Source of the DNA: Clostridiales bacterium
GTDB taxonomy: Bacteria > Bacillota > Clostridia > Lachnospirales > Lachnospiraceae
Direction: 5' to 3'
DNA: 64,000 nt
Assembly: GCA_020860715.1 (NCBI GenBank)
Contig: JAJBTU010000032.1
Location: forward strand, 113,584 to 177,583
Shown here: positions 55,974-64,000 of the stretch, piece after piece
How the letters are laid out: each line of letters starts with the position of its first letter
Position numbering within the stretch: the stretch's first letter is position 1
Position numbers and translations under genes: made by a program
Notes under the pieces: model-generated
What the model was told of the DNA's origin: nothing
Database searches by the model: none
Seen by the model: the letters and a program-made list of their open reading frames with translations, nothing else

Positions 55974-56540
55974 ATGGAAAGAAAACATATTACACTGCCT
56001 CTTACGGAAGAACTGGCCCACTCCCTTCATGTGGGAGACCAGGTCCTTCTGACAGGCACAATCTATACCTCGCGGGATGCCGGACATGCGCGCATGTGTG
56101 AGACGCTGGCAAAAGGTGAGCGTCTACCGTTTGATCCGACTGACGCGACTATCTATTATGTCGGTCCGGCACCTGCGAAGCCGGGGCAGGTCATCGGCTC
56201 CGCAGGACCTACGACGAGCGGGAGGATGGATGCCTACGCACCGACTCTGATGAGCGTCGGAGCACGCGGTATGATCGGCAAAGGCGCGAGACTTCCGGAA
56301 GTCGTCGATGCCATGAAACAATACAGCGGTGTCTATTTTGGTGCAATTGGCGGCGCCGGGGCGCTTTTGGCCCGCTGCATAAAGAAATCGGAACTGATTG
56401 CATACGAAGATCTGGGCACCGAGGCGCTTCGGAAACTTGAGGTGGAGGATATGCCTCTGGTCGTCATCATTGACTGTGAGGGGAATAATCTGTATGAGAC
56501 AGGCCCAGAGAATTATCGGAAGGACAGGGCGGTATTATGA
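55974..56540 (+). CDS. class I fumarate hydratase, beta subunit
   Basis: This partner subunit (188 residues) carries the swivelling domain: LTGTIYTSRDAGHARM, YVGPAPAKPG, GPTTSGRMDAY and FGAIGGAGALLA are family-specific. With the alpha subunit it forms the active hydro-lyase. The stop overlaps the next gene's ATG by 4 bp. ATG 55974 is preferred to an in-frame GTG at 55965 because GGAG lies at 55959. Confidence 0.94.
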   Translation: MERKHITLPLTEELAHSLHVGDQVLLTGTIYTSRDAGHARMCETLAKGERLPFDPTDATIYYVGPAPAKPGQVIGSAGPTTSGRMDAYAPTLMSVGARGMIGKGARLPEVVDAMKQYSGVYFGAIGGAGALLARCIKKSELIAYEDLGTEALRKLEVEDMPLVVIIDCEGNNLYETGPENYRKDRAVL

Positions 56541-57502
56541 CAAGAGCAGAATTTCAGAAGCTGACGGAATCCATTTTGCTGGTCGACGGGGCGACCGGCT
56601 CCAATCTGATGGCGATGGGGATGCCACGCGGTGTCTGCACGGAGGCCTGGGTCCTTGACCACAAAGAAGTGCTGCAGAATCTGCAGATGGCCTACCTCGA
56701 GGCAGGAAGCCGGGTGATCTATGCGCCTACCTTTGGTGCTAACCGTTTTAATCTGGCGAAACATGGTCTGGAAAATAACATTCACGATATGAACCTGACA
56801 CTGGCAGGTTTTTCACTTGAGACGGCGGCAGCTTTTCAGTCAAAAACAGCTGAACGGAATGGGAATTCTTCTGTTTGCAGCAATTCTCAGGACGTTTCCG
56901 GGAAAAGAGTTTATGTGGCAGGAGATATCAGCCCGACCGGCGGAATGATGCAGCCGCTGGGGGATATGACCTATGAGAAAGCGTTCGAAATTTATCAGGA
57001 ACAGGTGCGTTATCTGGTCGAAGCGGGCGTCGATCTGATCGCGGTGGAGACGATGTACCAGATTGAAGAGACTATCGCGGCTGTCGATGCGGTTCACAGT
57101 ATCTGTGATCTTCCTGTGCTCTGTACGGTCACGGTCGATTCTGACGGGAGTATATTTACCGGAGGCAACGCCACCGAAGCGGCGGTTTCTTTTGAGGCAG
57201 CCGGTGCGGATGCGGTTGGCATAAACTGTTCGGTCGGTCCGGATCAGCTTGTCTCGATTATACGGAATATCCGTGAAAACGTCTCTGTTCCCGTGATCGC
57301 AAAGCCGAATGCCGGGATGCCTCTGATTGACGATTCCGGCACAGCCGTATACAGCATGGGTGCGGAAGAGTTTGCCCGGCATATGAAAGTGCTGACGGAA
57401 GCCGGGGCGACGATCGTCGGAGGATGCTGCGGTACGACGCCGGAATATATCCGTGAGATGGCGGCCATATTAGGATTAAAACAGGACATCTGGCGCTTGT
57501 AG
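56537..57502 (+). CDS. homocysteine S-methyltransferase family protein
   Basis: This zinc-dependent methyltransferase (321 residues) resembles the N-terminal module of MetH and betaine-homocysteine methyltransferase. The VDGATGSNLM opening, GDISPTGGM, and zinc ligands Cys in GINCSVGP and the Cys pair in GGCCGTTPEYI are present. It has no folate, cobalamin or activation modules, so it either uses small methyl donors such as S-methylmethionine or works with separate MetH modules. It is coupled to the fumarase beta gene by a 4-bp overlap, which has no obvious metabolic logic. Confidence 0.9.
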   Translation: MTRAEFQKLTESILLVDGATGSNLMAMGMPRGVCTEAWVLDHKEVLQNLQMAYLEAGSRVIYAPTFGANRFNLAKHGLENNIHDMNLTLAGFSLETAAAFQSKTAERNGNSSVCSNSQDVSGKRVYVAGDISPTGGMMQPLGDMTYEKAFEIYQEQVRYLVEAGVDLIAVETMYQIEETIAAVDAVHSICDLPVLCTVTVDSDGSIFTGGNATEAAVSFEAAGADAVGINCSVGPDQLVSIIRNIRENVSVPVIAKPNAGMPLIDDSGTAVYSMGAEEFARHMKVLTEAGATIVGGCCGTTPEYIREMAAILGLKQDIWRL

Positions 57503-57544
57503 ATATTCCGGCGTTGTGATAAACTGGGGAAAATCAGCATTTTC

Positions 57545-57553
57545 TGTTATAAA
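57545..57553 (+). promoter_or_regulatory. possible extended -10 promoter of glnS
   Basis: TGTTATAAA fits an extended -10 (TGnTATAAA) 21 bases before the glnS start region; no -35 is recognisable. No T-box leader is seen. Confidence 0.35.
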
Positions 57554-57573
57554 TACTTTTACCGGAGGAGATT

Positions 57574-59244
57574 ATGGAAGAAAAAGGAACAGTGTCAAGA
57601 AATTTTATTGAACAGATCATTGATCAGGATCTGAATGAGGGAACGTATGAGACGATTTGCACCCGGTTTCCGCCGGAGCCGAACGGTTATCTGCATATCG
57701 GTCATGCAAAGTCGATTCTTTTAAACTATGGACTGGCAAAAAAATATGGCGGAAAGTTCAATCTGCGTTTTGATGATACGAACCCGACGAAAGAGAAGAC
57801 GGAGTTTGTCGATTCGATTCTCGCGGATGTGAAATGGCTGGGAGCGGATTTTGAGGACCGCCTGTATTTTGCGTCAAATTATTTTGACCAGATGTATGAG
57901 GCTGCGGTAAAACTCATCAAAAAGGGAAAGGCGTTTGTCTGCGATCTGACCGCGGATGAGATCCGTGAATACCGCGGTACACTGACCGAACCAGGCAAAG
58001 AAAGTCCCTATCGGAACCGCAGCGTGGAAGAAAATCTGCAGCTTTTTGAAAATATGAAAAACGGGATGTATGAGGACGGCACAAAGGTTCTTCGCGCAAA
58101 GATCGACATGGCATCCCCGAATATCAATATGCGGGATCCGGTCATCTATCGTGTGGCTCATATGACGCATCACAATACCGGAGATAAATGGTGCATCTAT
58201 CCGATGTATGATTTCGCACATCCGATTGAAGACGCGATTGAGGGCGTAACGCATTCTATCTGTACGCTGGAGTTTGAGGATCACCGCCCGCTCTATGACT
58301 GGGTCGTCCGCGAGGTCGGATTTGAACATCCGCCGAAGCAGATTGAGTTTGCGAAACTCTACCTGACCAATGTGGTGACGGGCAAACGCTACATCAAAAA
58401 ACTGGTGGAGGAAGGCATCGTCGATGGCTGGGACGACCCCCGGCTGGTGACGATTGCGGCGCTGAAACGGCGCGGCTTTACACCGGAATCCATTCAGATG
58501 TTTGTTGATCTGTGCGGTATCAGCAAGAGTCAGAGCTCCGTGGATTACGCAATGCTGGAGTACTGCATCCGTGAGGATCTGAAGCTGAAACGTCCCCGTA
58601 TGATGGCAGTGCTGGATCCGGTAAAACTGGTGATCGACAATTATCCGGAGGATCAGATGGAGTATCTGGATGTGGAGATGAATCTGGAGAATCCGCAGCT
58701 TGGTATGCGCAGGGTTCCGTTCGGACGTGAATTGTATATTGACCGCGAGGACTTTATGGAGAACCCGCCGAAAAAGTATTTCCGCCTTTTCCCGGGCAAT
58801 GAAGTACGTTTGATGGGAGCCTACTTTGTGAAATGTGTCAGCTTCGAAAAGGATGAGAACGGAAAAGTGACGGAGATCCACTGTACCTATGATCCGGAGA
58901 CTAAATGCGGATCCGGATTTACCGGACGCAAGGTGAAGGGCACAATTCACTGGGTAGCAGCGAAAACTGCGGTTCATGCAGTGGTCCGCTTATATGAGAA
59001 TATCATCGATGAAGAGAAAGGCGTTTATAATGAGGACGGTTCGCTGAACCTGAATCCAAATTCGCTGACTGTTTTGAATGACTGTCTGCTGGAGCCGGCC
59101 CTTGCTGACGCAAAGCCATATGACAGCTTTCAGTTTGTGCGTCAGGGATATTTCTGCGTTGATGCAAAAGACTCGAAAGAGGACGCGCTGGTATTCAACC
59201 GGATTGTGTCATTAAAAAGTTCTTTTAAACTGCCGAAACAATGA
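57574..59244 (+). CDS. glnS: glutaminyl-tRNA synthetase
   Basis: GlnRS charges tRNA-Gln directly. The 556-residue protein has the class I HIGH motif in [11 protein letters not shown], the KMSKS-region sequence [12 protein letters not shown] followed by VDGWDDPRL, and the C-terminal anticodon-binding beta-barrels. The KMSKS equivalent is TGKRYIKK rather than the MSKRK of E. coli. ACCGGAGGAG precedes the ATG. Its presence means charging of tRNA-Gln need not rely only on GatCAB. Confidence 0.95.
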   Translation: MEEKGTVSRNFIEQIIDQDLNEGTYETICTRFPPEPNGYLHIGHAKSILLNYGLAKKYGGKFNLRFDDTNPTKEKTEFVDSILADVKWLGADFEDRLYFASNYFDQMYEAAVKLIKKGKAFVCDLTADEIREYRGTLTEPGKESPYRNRSVEENLQLFENMKNGMYEDGTKVLRAKIDMASPNINMRDPVIYRVAHMTHHNTGDKWCIYPMYDFAHPIEDAIEGVTHSICTLEFEDHRPLYDWVVREVGFEHPPKQIEFAKLYLTNVVTGKRYIKKLVEEGIVDGWDDPRLVTIAALKRRGFTPESIQMFVDLCGISKSQSSVDYAMLEYCIREDLKLKRPRMMAVLDPVKLVIDNYPEDQMEYLDVEMNLENPQLGMRRVPFGRELYIDREDFMENPPKKYFRLFPGNEVRLMGAYFVKCVSFEKDENGKVTEIHCTYDPETKCGSGFTGRKVKGTIHWVAAKTAVHAVVRLYENIIDEEKGVYNEDGSLNLNPNSLTVLNDCLLEPALADAKPYDSFQFVRQGYFCVDAKDSKEDALVFNRIVSLKSSFKLPKQ

Positions 59245-59254
59245 AGGATTCGCT

Positions 59255-60706
59255 ATGAATGATTTGGCAATCAATCTGAATGTTCATTCACAAACACCGC
59301 TGTACGAGCAGATTTACAGCTATATCAAAAACGAGATTCAGACCGGAGGGCTGCCTTTCAGAGAAAGGCTGCCCTCTTCCAGAAAACTGGCAGATTATCT
59401 GCAGGTAAGCAGAACAACTGTCAATCAGGCTTATGACCAGCTCGTCTCAGAAGGATATCTGGAAGCGGTTCCGCAGAAAGGCTATTTTGTCTGTGATCTC
59501 GAAGGCCTGATTCAGCTGCAGCCAAAGCCTGTTATGCAGGCTTCAGAATGCGATCCGGCGGAATCAGCCTATACATATGATTTTTCCCCTCATGGTGTTG
59601 ATCTTAACAGCTTTCCTCATAATGCATGGCGAAAACTTTCAAAAGATCTTCTGATGGAAGAAAACAAATATCTGTTTCGTCTGGGGGACCCGCAGGGGGA
59701 ACCGCAGCTTCGAAGCACGATTGCGACTTATCTGCATCAGGCGCGCGGCGTAAACGCACAGCCTGAACGCATTGTGGTCGGGGCGGGAAATGATTTCCTG
59801 CTGCTTCTCCTTTGCAGTATGTTTGGCAGCGGAACAAAAATCGCGATGGAAAGCCCTACCTATCGGAAAGCATACGATCTGTTTCATAATCTTTCTAATG
59901 ATGTGCGGATTGTGGAGATGGATGAGTCCGGGATGCGGGTTGATGAACTGGAAAAAACGGACGCGCAGCTTGCTTATGTGATGCCGTCTCATCAGTACCC
60001 CCTTGGAACCGTCATGCCGTTAAAAAGGCGGATGCAGCTTCTGGCGTGGGCGGCGGATGAAAGAAAAAGAGGCTCCAAAGATCCCGGCAGCGAACGCTAT
60101 ATCATTGAAGATGATTACGACAGCGAATTCCGCTACAAAGGAAAACCGATTCCAGCGCTGCAGGGGTATGACCGCGCCGACCGTGTGATCTATATCGGCA
60201 CGTTTTCCAGATCAATCGCCCCTTCCATACGCGTCAGCTATATGGTCCTTCCTCAGAGACTGATGGGATTATATCAGAGCAGAGCCAGAAACATTTCCAG
60301 CACCGTATCCCGTGTGGATCAGATGCTGATCGCCGGGTTCTTAAACCAGGGGTATTACGAGCGTCATCTGAACCGGATGCGCTCCGTCTATCGGAATCGT
60401 CACGATGCCCTTCTGGAAGAATTACGGGCCTTTCGCTCCATTTGCCGCGTGAGCGGCGAGAACGCGGGCGTGCATCTGCTCCTGACCTTTACAAACGGTA
60501 TGACTGAAGAAGAAGCCATCCGCCGCGCGGCAGAACAGGGTGTGCTGGTCTACGGGCTCTCTGACTATTATCTGACACAAGACGCCAGGCAGTATGCAGG
60601 CAAAAGTAATATGGCTCAGAACACCGTACTGCTTGGCTTTGCGAATCTGACGGAACAGGAGATTCATGAGTCAGCCGGGAGGCTGCGCAGCGCATGGCTT
60701 GCATAG
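59255..60706 (+). CDS. MocR/GabR-type regulator with aminotransferase fold, PLP lysine replaced by Arg
   Basis: This 483-residue protein joins a GntR winged helix (residues 1-75, with LPSSRKLADYLQVSRTTVNQA) to a class I aminotransferase-like domain. MocR proteins sense PLP and ligands through this domain. The PLP-lysine motif normally reads GTFSK; here it is GTFSR with Arg319, so an internal aldimine cannot form, although other cofactor contacts such as EDDYDSEFRY are kept. A PLP-independent or decayed sensor is possible. Start follows AAGGA, ten bases after glnS. The stop codon is part of the ribosome site for the next gene. Confidence 0.9.
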   Translation: MNDLAINLNVHSQTPLYEQIYSYIKNEIQTGGLPFRERLPSSRKLADYLQVSRTTVNQAYDQLVSEGYLEAVPQKGYFVCDLEGLIQLQPKPVMQASECDPAESAYTYDFSPHGVDLNSFPHNAWRKLSKDLLMEENKYLFRLGDPQGEPQLRSTIATYLHQARGVNAQPERIVVGAGNDFLLLLLCSMFGSGTKIAMESPTYRKAYDLFHNLSNDVRIVEMDESGMRVDELEKTDAQLAYVMPSHQYPLGTVMPLKRRMQLLAWAADERKRGSKDPGSERYIIEDDYDSEFRYKGKPIPALQGYDRADRVIYIGTFSRSIAPSIRVSYMVLPQRLMGLYQSRARNISSTVSRVDQMLIAGFLNQGYYERHLNRMRSVYRNRHDALLEELRAFRSICRVSGENAGVHLLLTFTNGMTEEEAIRRAAEQGVLVYGLSDYYLTQDARQYAGKSNMAQNTVLLGFANLTEQEIHESAGRLRSAWLA

Positions 60707-60717
60707 GAGGAACAGAA

Positions 60718-61332
60718 ATGTTTTATGATGCTGTCACAGAATTTATTTTTGCGGAAGATGAGCCTGAAAAATCTGACATTATTTTTATACCTGGAAGCAT
60801 CTGCCCGGAGCTGGCTTTGCACGCGGCAAAACTGTATCATGACGGATATGCCCCCTATATCATGCCGTCCGGGAAATACAGTATACGAAAGGGACATCTG
60901 GAATTGCCGCCTCTTCGCGGCAGCATGGCGCCGGAAAAGCCATCCCTGGACGCAGAACATACGGAATGCGCGACTGAGTGTGAGTATCTCTGTGAGATTC
61001 TGCAGGCTCAGGGCGTTCCGGAACAGGCAATTCTGCGTGAGCCACAGGCTACCTTTACCTGGGAAAATGCCATCTGTTCCAGACGCGCTGCGGATGCGGC
61101 CCATCTGACGATCCGGCAGGCAATTCTCTGCTGTAAGTCATATCATGCCAGACGCTGCCTGATGTATTACGGGCAGCAATTCCCGGATACCCGGTTTCTT
61201 GTCTGCCCGGTTACGGTGAATGGAATCAGCCGCGACAACTGGTACAAGAACAAAAACGGCATCGACACTGTTCTCGGGGAAGTGGAGCGCTGCGGCACTC
61301 AGTTTCATGAGATACTTGCAGATCTTTTATAA
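60718..61332 (+). CDS. YdcF/ElyC/SanA family protein (DUF218)
   Basis: This 204-residue protein has the DUF218 pattern: DIIFIPGSICPELALHAAKLYHDG-type opening strand, PYIMPSG, ILREPQATFTWENA and CKSYHARRCLMYY. No signal peptide or membrane helix is visible, unlike envelope-associated SanA/ElyC, so it is likely cytosolic. Function unknown. AGGAGG (60705-60710) overlaps the stop of the MocR gene, giving tight coupling, so it is a candidate target or partner of that regulator. Confidence 0.85.
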   Translation: MFYDAVTEFIFAEDEPEKSDIIFIPGSICPELALHAAKLYHDGYAPYIMPSGKYSIRKGHLELPPLRGSMAPEKPSLDAEHTECATECEYLCEILQAQGVPEQAILREPQATFTWENAICSRRAADAAHLTIRQAILCCKSYHARRCLMYYGQQFPDTRFLVCPVTVNGISRDNWYKNKNGIDTVLGEVERCGTQFHEILADLL

Positions 61333-61436
61333 TAAAGCAGCCAGTGTGAGAGAGGAATTATAAATCAGGTTTTATCATATCGGCAACAGGAAGATGCATA
61401 AAACGGAATTTATGACAGAAGAAGGAGGAGGATACT

Positions 61437-62450
61437 ATGACAGATATCTCAACACTCTATAAAGCCATGGACAGCAGATATGACTCGATGGCATATAACC
61501 GTGTGGGACGCAGCGGCCTCAAATTTCCTGCGATTTCTCTTGGCTTCTGGCACAATTTTGGCTCGAAAGACAATTTTGATACCATGAAAGCCATCTGCCG
61601 GACTGCCTTTGATCACGGGATTACGCAGTTTGATCTGGCCAACAATTACGGCCCGGTCTATGGCAGCGCGGAGACGAATCTGGGAAGGATCCTGAAAGAA
61701 GATTTTGCTCCATACCGCGATGAGCTGGTAATTACCACAAAAGCCGGATATGATATGTGGGATGGACCTTACGGAGATCACGGAAGCAGAAAATATCTGA
61801 TGGCGAGCATTGACCAGAGCCTGAAGCGACTGGGTCTGGATTATGTGGATATTTTTTATCACCATCGGATGGATACAGAGACGCCGCTGGAAGAAACGAT
61901 GACGGCACTGGCGGACATCGTCAGAAGCGGAAAGGCACTTTATGCGGGAGTCTCAAATTATGACCGGGAATATACGGAAAAAGCTGTAAAAATACTATCT
62001 GAACTGCACTGCCCGTTTATTGTCAACCAGAGGCGCTATTCCATTTTAGACCGTACGATCGAGAAGGACGGCGTAAAGGCATTCTGCAAAGAAGCGGGTA
62101 TCGGGATTATCGCATTTTGTCCGTTGGAGCAGGGCCTTCTGACGGGCAAGTATCTTCATGGAATTCCAACGGACAGCCGGATGAGCCGTGACCAGAGATT
62201 TCTTTCAAAAAAAGATCTGACAAAAGAGCGGATTGCCCAGATCGAAAAGCTGAACGATCTTGCTCATGAACGGGGACAGACTCTGGCACAGATGTCCCTG
62301 TCATGGATTTTAAAGGATGGGGACGTCTGCTCTGCTCTCATCGGGGCTTCCAGACCGGAGCAGATCACGGAGAATATTTCCGCGATCAACCGGACAGACT
62401 TCTCTGATGAAGAATTAAAAAGAATCAATGCCATTACGTCTGGCTGCTAA
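61437..62450 (+). CDS. aldo/keto reductase (YghZ-like)
   Basis: This NADPH-dependent reductase has 337 residues. The catalytic tetrad is in place: Asp and Tyr in FDLANNYGPVYGSAE, Lys in VITTKAGYDMW and His in IFYHHRMD. The length and the DGPYGDHGSRKYL segment match YghZ/L-glyceraldehyde 3-phosphate reductase-type enzymes, which detoxify aldehydes such as methylglyoxal. The physiological substrate is not known. GAAGGAGGAGG precedes the ATG. Confidence 0.92.
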   Translation: MTDISTLYKAMDSRYDSMAYNRVGRSGLKFPAISLGFWHNFGSKDNFDTMKAICRTAFDHGITQFDLANNYGPVYGSAETNLGRILKEDFAPYRDELVITTKAGYDMWDGPYGDHGSRKYLMASIDQSLKRLGLDYVDIFYHHRMDTETPLEETMTALADIVRSGKALYAGVSNYDREYTEKAVKILSELHCPFIVNQRRYSILDRTIEKDGVKAFCKEAGIGIIAFCPLEQGLLTGKYLHGIPTDSRMSRDQRFLSKKDLTKERIAQIEKLNDLAHERGQTLAQMSLSWILKDGDVCSALIGASRPEQITENISAINRTDFSDEELKRINAITSGC

Positions 62451-62522
62451 AAATGGTTTTTTACCGGCAGGCGATAGATGGGATATTGATTGTGATGAAC
62501 CGGAGGAAGGAGTTTTTTAAGA

Positions 62523-62783
62523 ATGAACTATAAAAAAGAATATCTGGAGACTTTTTTAAAGAATCAGGAGCAGCTGTTTGATGAACCGGTAGCGGAGACA
62601 CTTGAGGAAGCGGATGAATTTCTTGATGAATGTATGGCGTTTGTTGCCGGCAGCTATAAGGACGTGAAAGCATATTTTAAGGAAAACGGCGGCGACATCA
62701 CCGGAATGAGCAAGGAGGAAGTATTGTCGCAGGCGGAGGTCTTTACGATGCCGGACGGCAAATACCTGATTGTTGAGGGATAG
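62523..62783 (+). CDS. small acidic conserved protein of unknown function
   Basis: The 86-residue protein is acidic and mostly helical. It starts MNYKKEYLETFLKNQ, has an EADEFLDECMAFV helix and ends with the beta-like MPDGKYLIVEG. No metal or catalytic motif is evident. GGAGGAAGGAG precedes the ATG, so it is likely expressed. It lies 72 bases after the aldo/keto reductase and may be cotranscribed. Related proteins are sometimes labelled glyoxalase, but nothing here supports that. Confidence 0.75.
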   Translation: MNYKKEYLETFLKNQEQLFDEPVAETLEEADEFLDECMAFVAGSYKDVKAYFKENGGDITGMSKEEVLSQAEVFTMPDGKYLIVEG

Positions 62784-62809
62784 CGGCTGTGACGGTACGG
62801 AACAGCTGC
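62783..62809. repeat. 27-bp palindromic repeat, copy 5 (diverged)
   Basis: GCGGCTGT, loop GACGGTACGGA, ACAGCTGC. One mismatch between arms, but the loop length and its TACGGA end match copies 3 and 4. Confidence 0.65.
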
Positions 62810-62818
62810 GAACGATTA

Positions 62819-62848
62819 GGGATATTTTTACGCGATAAGGGCATACTA
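62819..62848 (+). promoter_or_regulatory. sigma-G-like promoter of spoVAC
   Basis: GGGATA (62819-62824), 17-nt spacer, CATACTA (62842-62848). The -10 fits the forespore sigma-G/F pattern CATnnTA; the -35 fits less well. Consistent with the known forespore expression of spoVA genes. Confidence 0.45.
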
Positions 62849-62898
62849 CGGGTTGAAACATCTTTCAATGAAAAATATCCGGAAAAGAGGAGAAATGT

Positions 62899-63360
62899 AT
62901 GCCCGACAAGGAAAAACAAAAACAGCAGCAGGAGTATCAGGATTATATAAAAAAAGTGACGCCAACGCATAGTCTGCCTGTGAACATGTGCAAGGCGTTT
63001 GTGACCGGAGGTGCGATCTGTGTGATCGGGCAGATCATTCAGAACTGGTGTGACGCTCTTGGCCTTGGAAAGCAAACAGCCGGGAGCTGGTGTTCGCTGC
63101 TTCTGGTTCTGTTAAGCGTTATCCTGACAGGGCTCGGCGTTTATCCGAAACTGGCGAAGTTCGGCGGTGCGGGGACTCTGGTGCCAATCACCGGCTTTGC
63201 CAACTCCGTGGCGGCTCCAGCGATTGAATACAAAAAAGAAGGACAGGTCTTCGGTATCGGCTGCAAAATTTTCACCATCGCCGGCCCGGTGATCCTGTAT
63301 GGGCTGTTCACCAGCTGGGTGCTGGGACTGATCTATTGTATTGCCGCTGGTATGAAATAA
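62899..63360 (+). CDS. spoVAC: stage V sporulation protein AC
   Basis: SpoVAC is a membrane channel subunit for dipicolinic acid uptake into the forespore and release at germination. The 153-residue protein has a polar N-terminus, YIKKVTPTHSLPVNMCKAFVTGGAI-type opening, and four hydrophobic segments with LTGLGVYPKLAKFGGAG and VPITGFANSVAAPAIEYKKEG. Usually spoVAD and spoVAE follow at once; here 218 non-coding bases and then ssrA follow, so the gene is separated from its partners. GAGGAG precedes the ATG. Confidence 0.93.
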   Translation: MPDKEKQKQQQEYQDYIKKVTPTHSLPVNMCKAFVTGGAICVIGQIIQNWCDALGLGKQTAGSWCSLLLVLLSVILTGLGVYPKLAKFGGAGTLVPITGFANSVAAPAIEYKKEGQVFGIGCKIFTIAGPVILYGLFTSWVLGLIYCIAAGMK

Positions 63361-63506
63361 AACGCAAAAGACGATACGATAGCAGAAAGGATCGAAAGAC
63401 TGATACGGCGTCAGATTCAGAGGATTCTGCCCTGGCGACGACGGCCTGCTTTCTGCGGCTGTCGGGTTCGCAAATAAAGATAGGAAAAAGAGGCAGATGA
63501 GGGGGG

Positions 63507-63535
63507 TTGACAAATCAAGGTTTGCAGATTAATAT
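63507..63535 (+). promoter_or_regulatory. sigma-A promoter of ssrA
   Basis: TTGACA (63507-63512), 17-nt spacer, TAATAT (63530-63535). The precursor would carry about 37 bases before the mature 5' end. Confidence 0.85.
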
Positions 63536-63578
63536 AGCATCACAGAGTTTGTTCTGAACCTTAAGAAGAGACTCCTTC

Positions 63579-63915
63579 GGGGTAGTAAAGGTTTCGACGG
63601 GGGCTGTGAAGCTGGAGAAGCTATCCGCAGGTGATGCGTCAAATCACAAAATTAAAATTAAACGCTGAAGATAATTTAGCATACGCTGCCTGACGGCAGC
63701 TGTCTGACACAGGGCACCCGCACTCTGTGACCCAGGCATCGACTATGTGGGAAACGACATATGTTAAGCTTTGCGCATATGGGCGTATCATGAAGCTACT
63801 GAAAGCAGAAGGCTGTCAGCTGCCGCCTGCCGGAGGGAATGTCAAATAACTGACTATGATAGTAGAAGTACAGGGGATTGGCTTTCGGACACGGGTTCGA
63901 CTCCCGTCTGCTCCA
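63579..63915 (+). ncRNA. ssrA: transfer-messenger RNA (tmRNA)
   Basis: tmRNA frees stalled ribosomes and tags the nascent protein. The 5' end GGGGTAG pairs with CTGCTCC near the 3' end to form the acceptor stem; GGTTTCGACGGGGG is the conserved 5' segment and CGGGTTCGACTCCCG is the T-arm. The tag frame ends AAC GCT GAA GAT AAT TTA GCA TAC GCT GCC TGA (63661-63693), giving NAEDNLAYAA, with the exact resume codon a little upstream not certain. The terminal CCA is not encoded. Ends are accurate to a few bases. Confidence 0.95.
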
Positions 63916-63920
63916 CTCTT

Positions 63921-63952
63921 ACGCGCAGTGAAACACTGCGCGTTCTTTTTGT
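63921..63952 (+). terminator. Rho-independent terminator of ssrA
   Basis: ACGCGCAGTG (63921-63930), AAA loop, CACTGCGCGT (63934-63943), then TCTTTTTGTT. A weaker CTCC/GGAG stem with a T5 tract follows at about 63970-63988. Confidence 0.92.
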
Positions 63953-64000
63953 TAGGGCATGGCCCTGTTCTCCATTGTGGAGTTTTTCGTCGTTCCGAAA

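Noticed and set aside
57503..57573. T-box leader before glnS
   Set aside because: Only 71 bases, with no AGGGTGGNACCGCG-like motif or terminator.

Overview
The window reads as chromosomal DNA of an anaerobic, spore-forming Bacillota, most likely a Lachnospiraceae-type Clostridia. Support comes from the gene order hrcA-grpE-dnaK-dnaJ-prmA-rsmE behind a perfect CIRCE operator, a SpoVAC gene, IreB, RNase J, YlbF, a CsoR copper switch, oxygen-sensitive two-subunit fumarase, and a 2-hydroxyacyl-CoA dehydratase/activase set. Consensus sigma-A promoters and GGAGG ribosome sites are common. No phage, transposase, CRISPR array, rRNA or tRNA gene is visible; the only stable RNA is tmRNA at the right end.

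Layout. 1-5.1 kb: 3' part of a cell-wall amidase, then a polar amino-acid ABC transporter (ATPase, binding protein, two permeases) and a cytidylate-kinase-like protein. 5.1-8.7 kb: a LoaP/NusG-type antiterminator gene broken by one in-frame TAG, a CobC-CbiD cobalamin fusion, and a patatin-like lipase on the minus strand. 8.8-17 kb: pseudouridine catabolism (psuK, psuG) followed by a complete BMP-type nucleoside ABC importer and endonuclease III. 17-20.4 kb: csoR and a copper ATPase with CopZ fused to its C-terminus. 20.4-24 kb: D-glycerate genes around a decayed LysR regulator, then pxpA. 24-30 kb: FeoA-FeoB fusion and an orphan carB. 30-35.8 kb: a PAS protein, an acyltransferase, a HAD phosphatase and a three-gene activase/dehydratase set. 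36-45 kb: a KW-repeat/beta-lactamase-like surface protein and the heat-shock operon. 45-55 kb: sulfur and tRNA-modification genes (iscS, thiI, mtaB, trmR, a U32 protein) interleaved with ireB-ruvX, RNase J and a broken HPr-like gene. 55-64 kb: fumarase, homocysteine methyltransferase, glnS, a MocR regulator, an aldo-keto reductase, orphan spoVAC and ssrA.

How it fits together. Several blocks are self-contained modules: import plus breakdown of pseudouridine to uracil and ribose 5-phosphate; copper sensing plus export plus a possible separately translated chaperone; glycerate oxidoreduction plus phosphorylation; HrcA-controlled chaperones; and wobble uridine 34 modification. Three genes are clearly decaying (LoaP-like, LysR-like and HPr-like), two of them by a single amber codon. 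A 27-bp palindromic repeat with 8-bp arms and a constant 11-nt loop occurs at five intergenic or gene-end positions. The best candidates for a second look are the internal CopZ start, the loaP leader, the split dehydratase set, the palindrome family and the MocR protein that lacks its PLP lysine.
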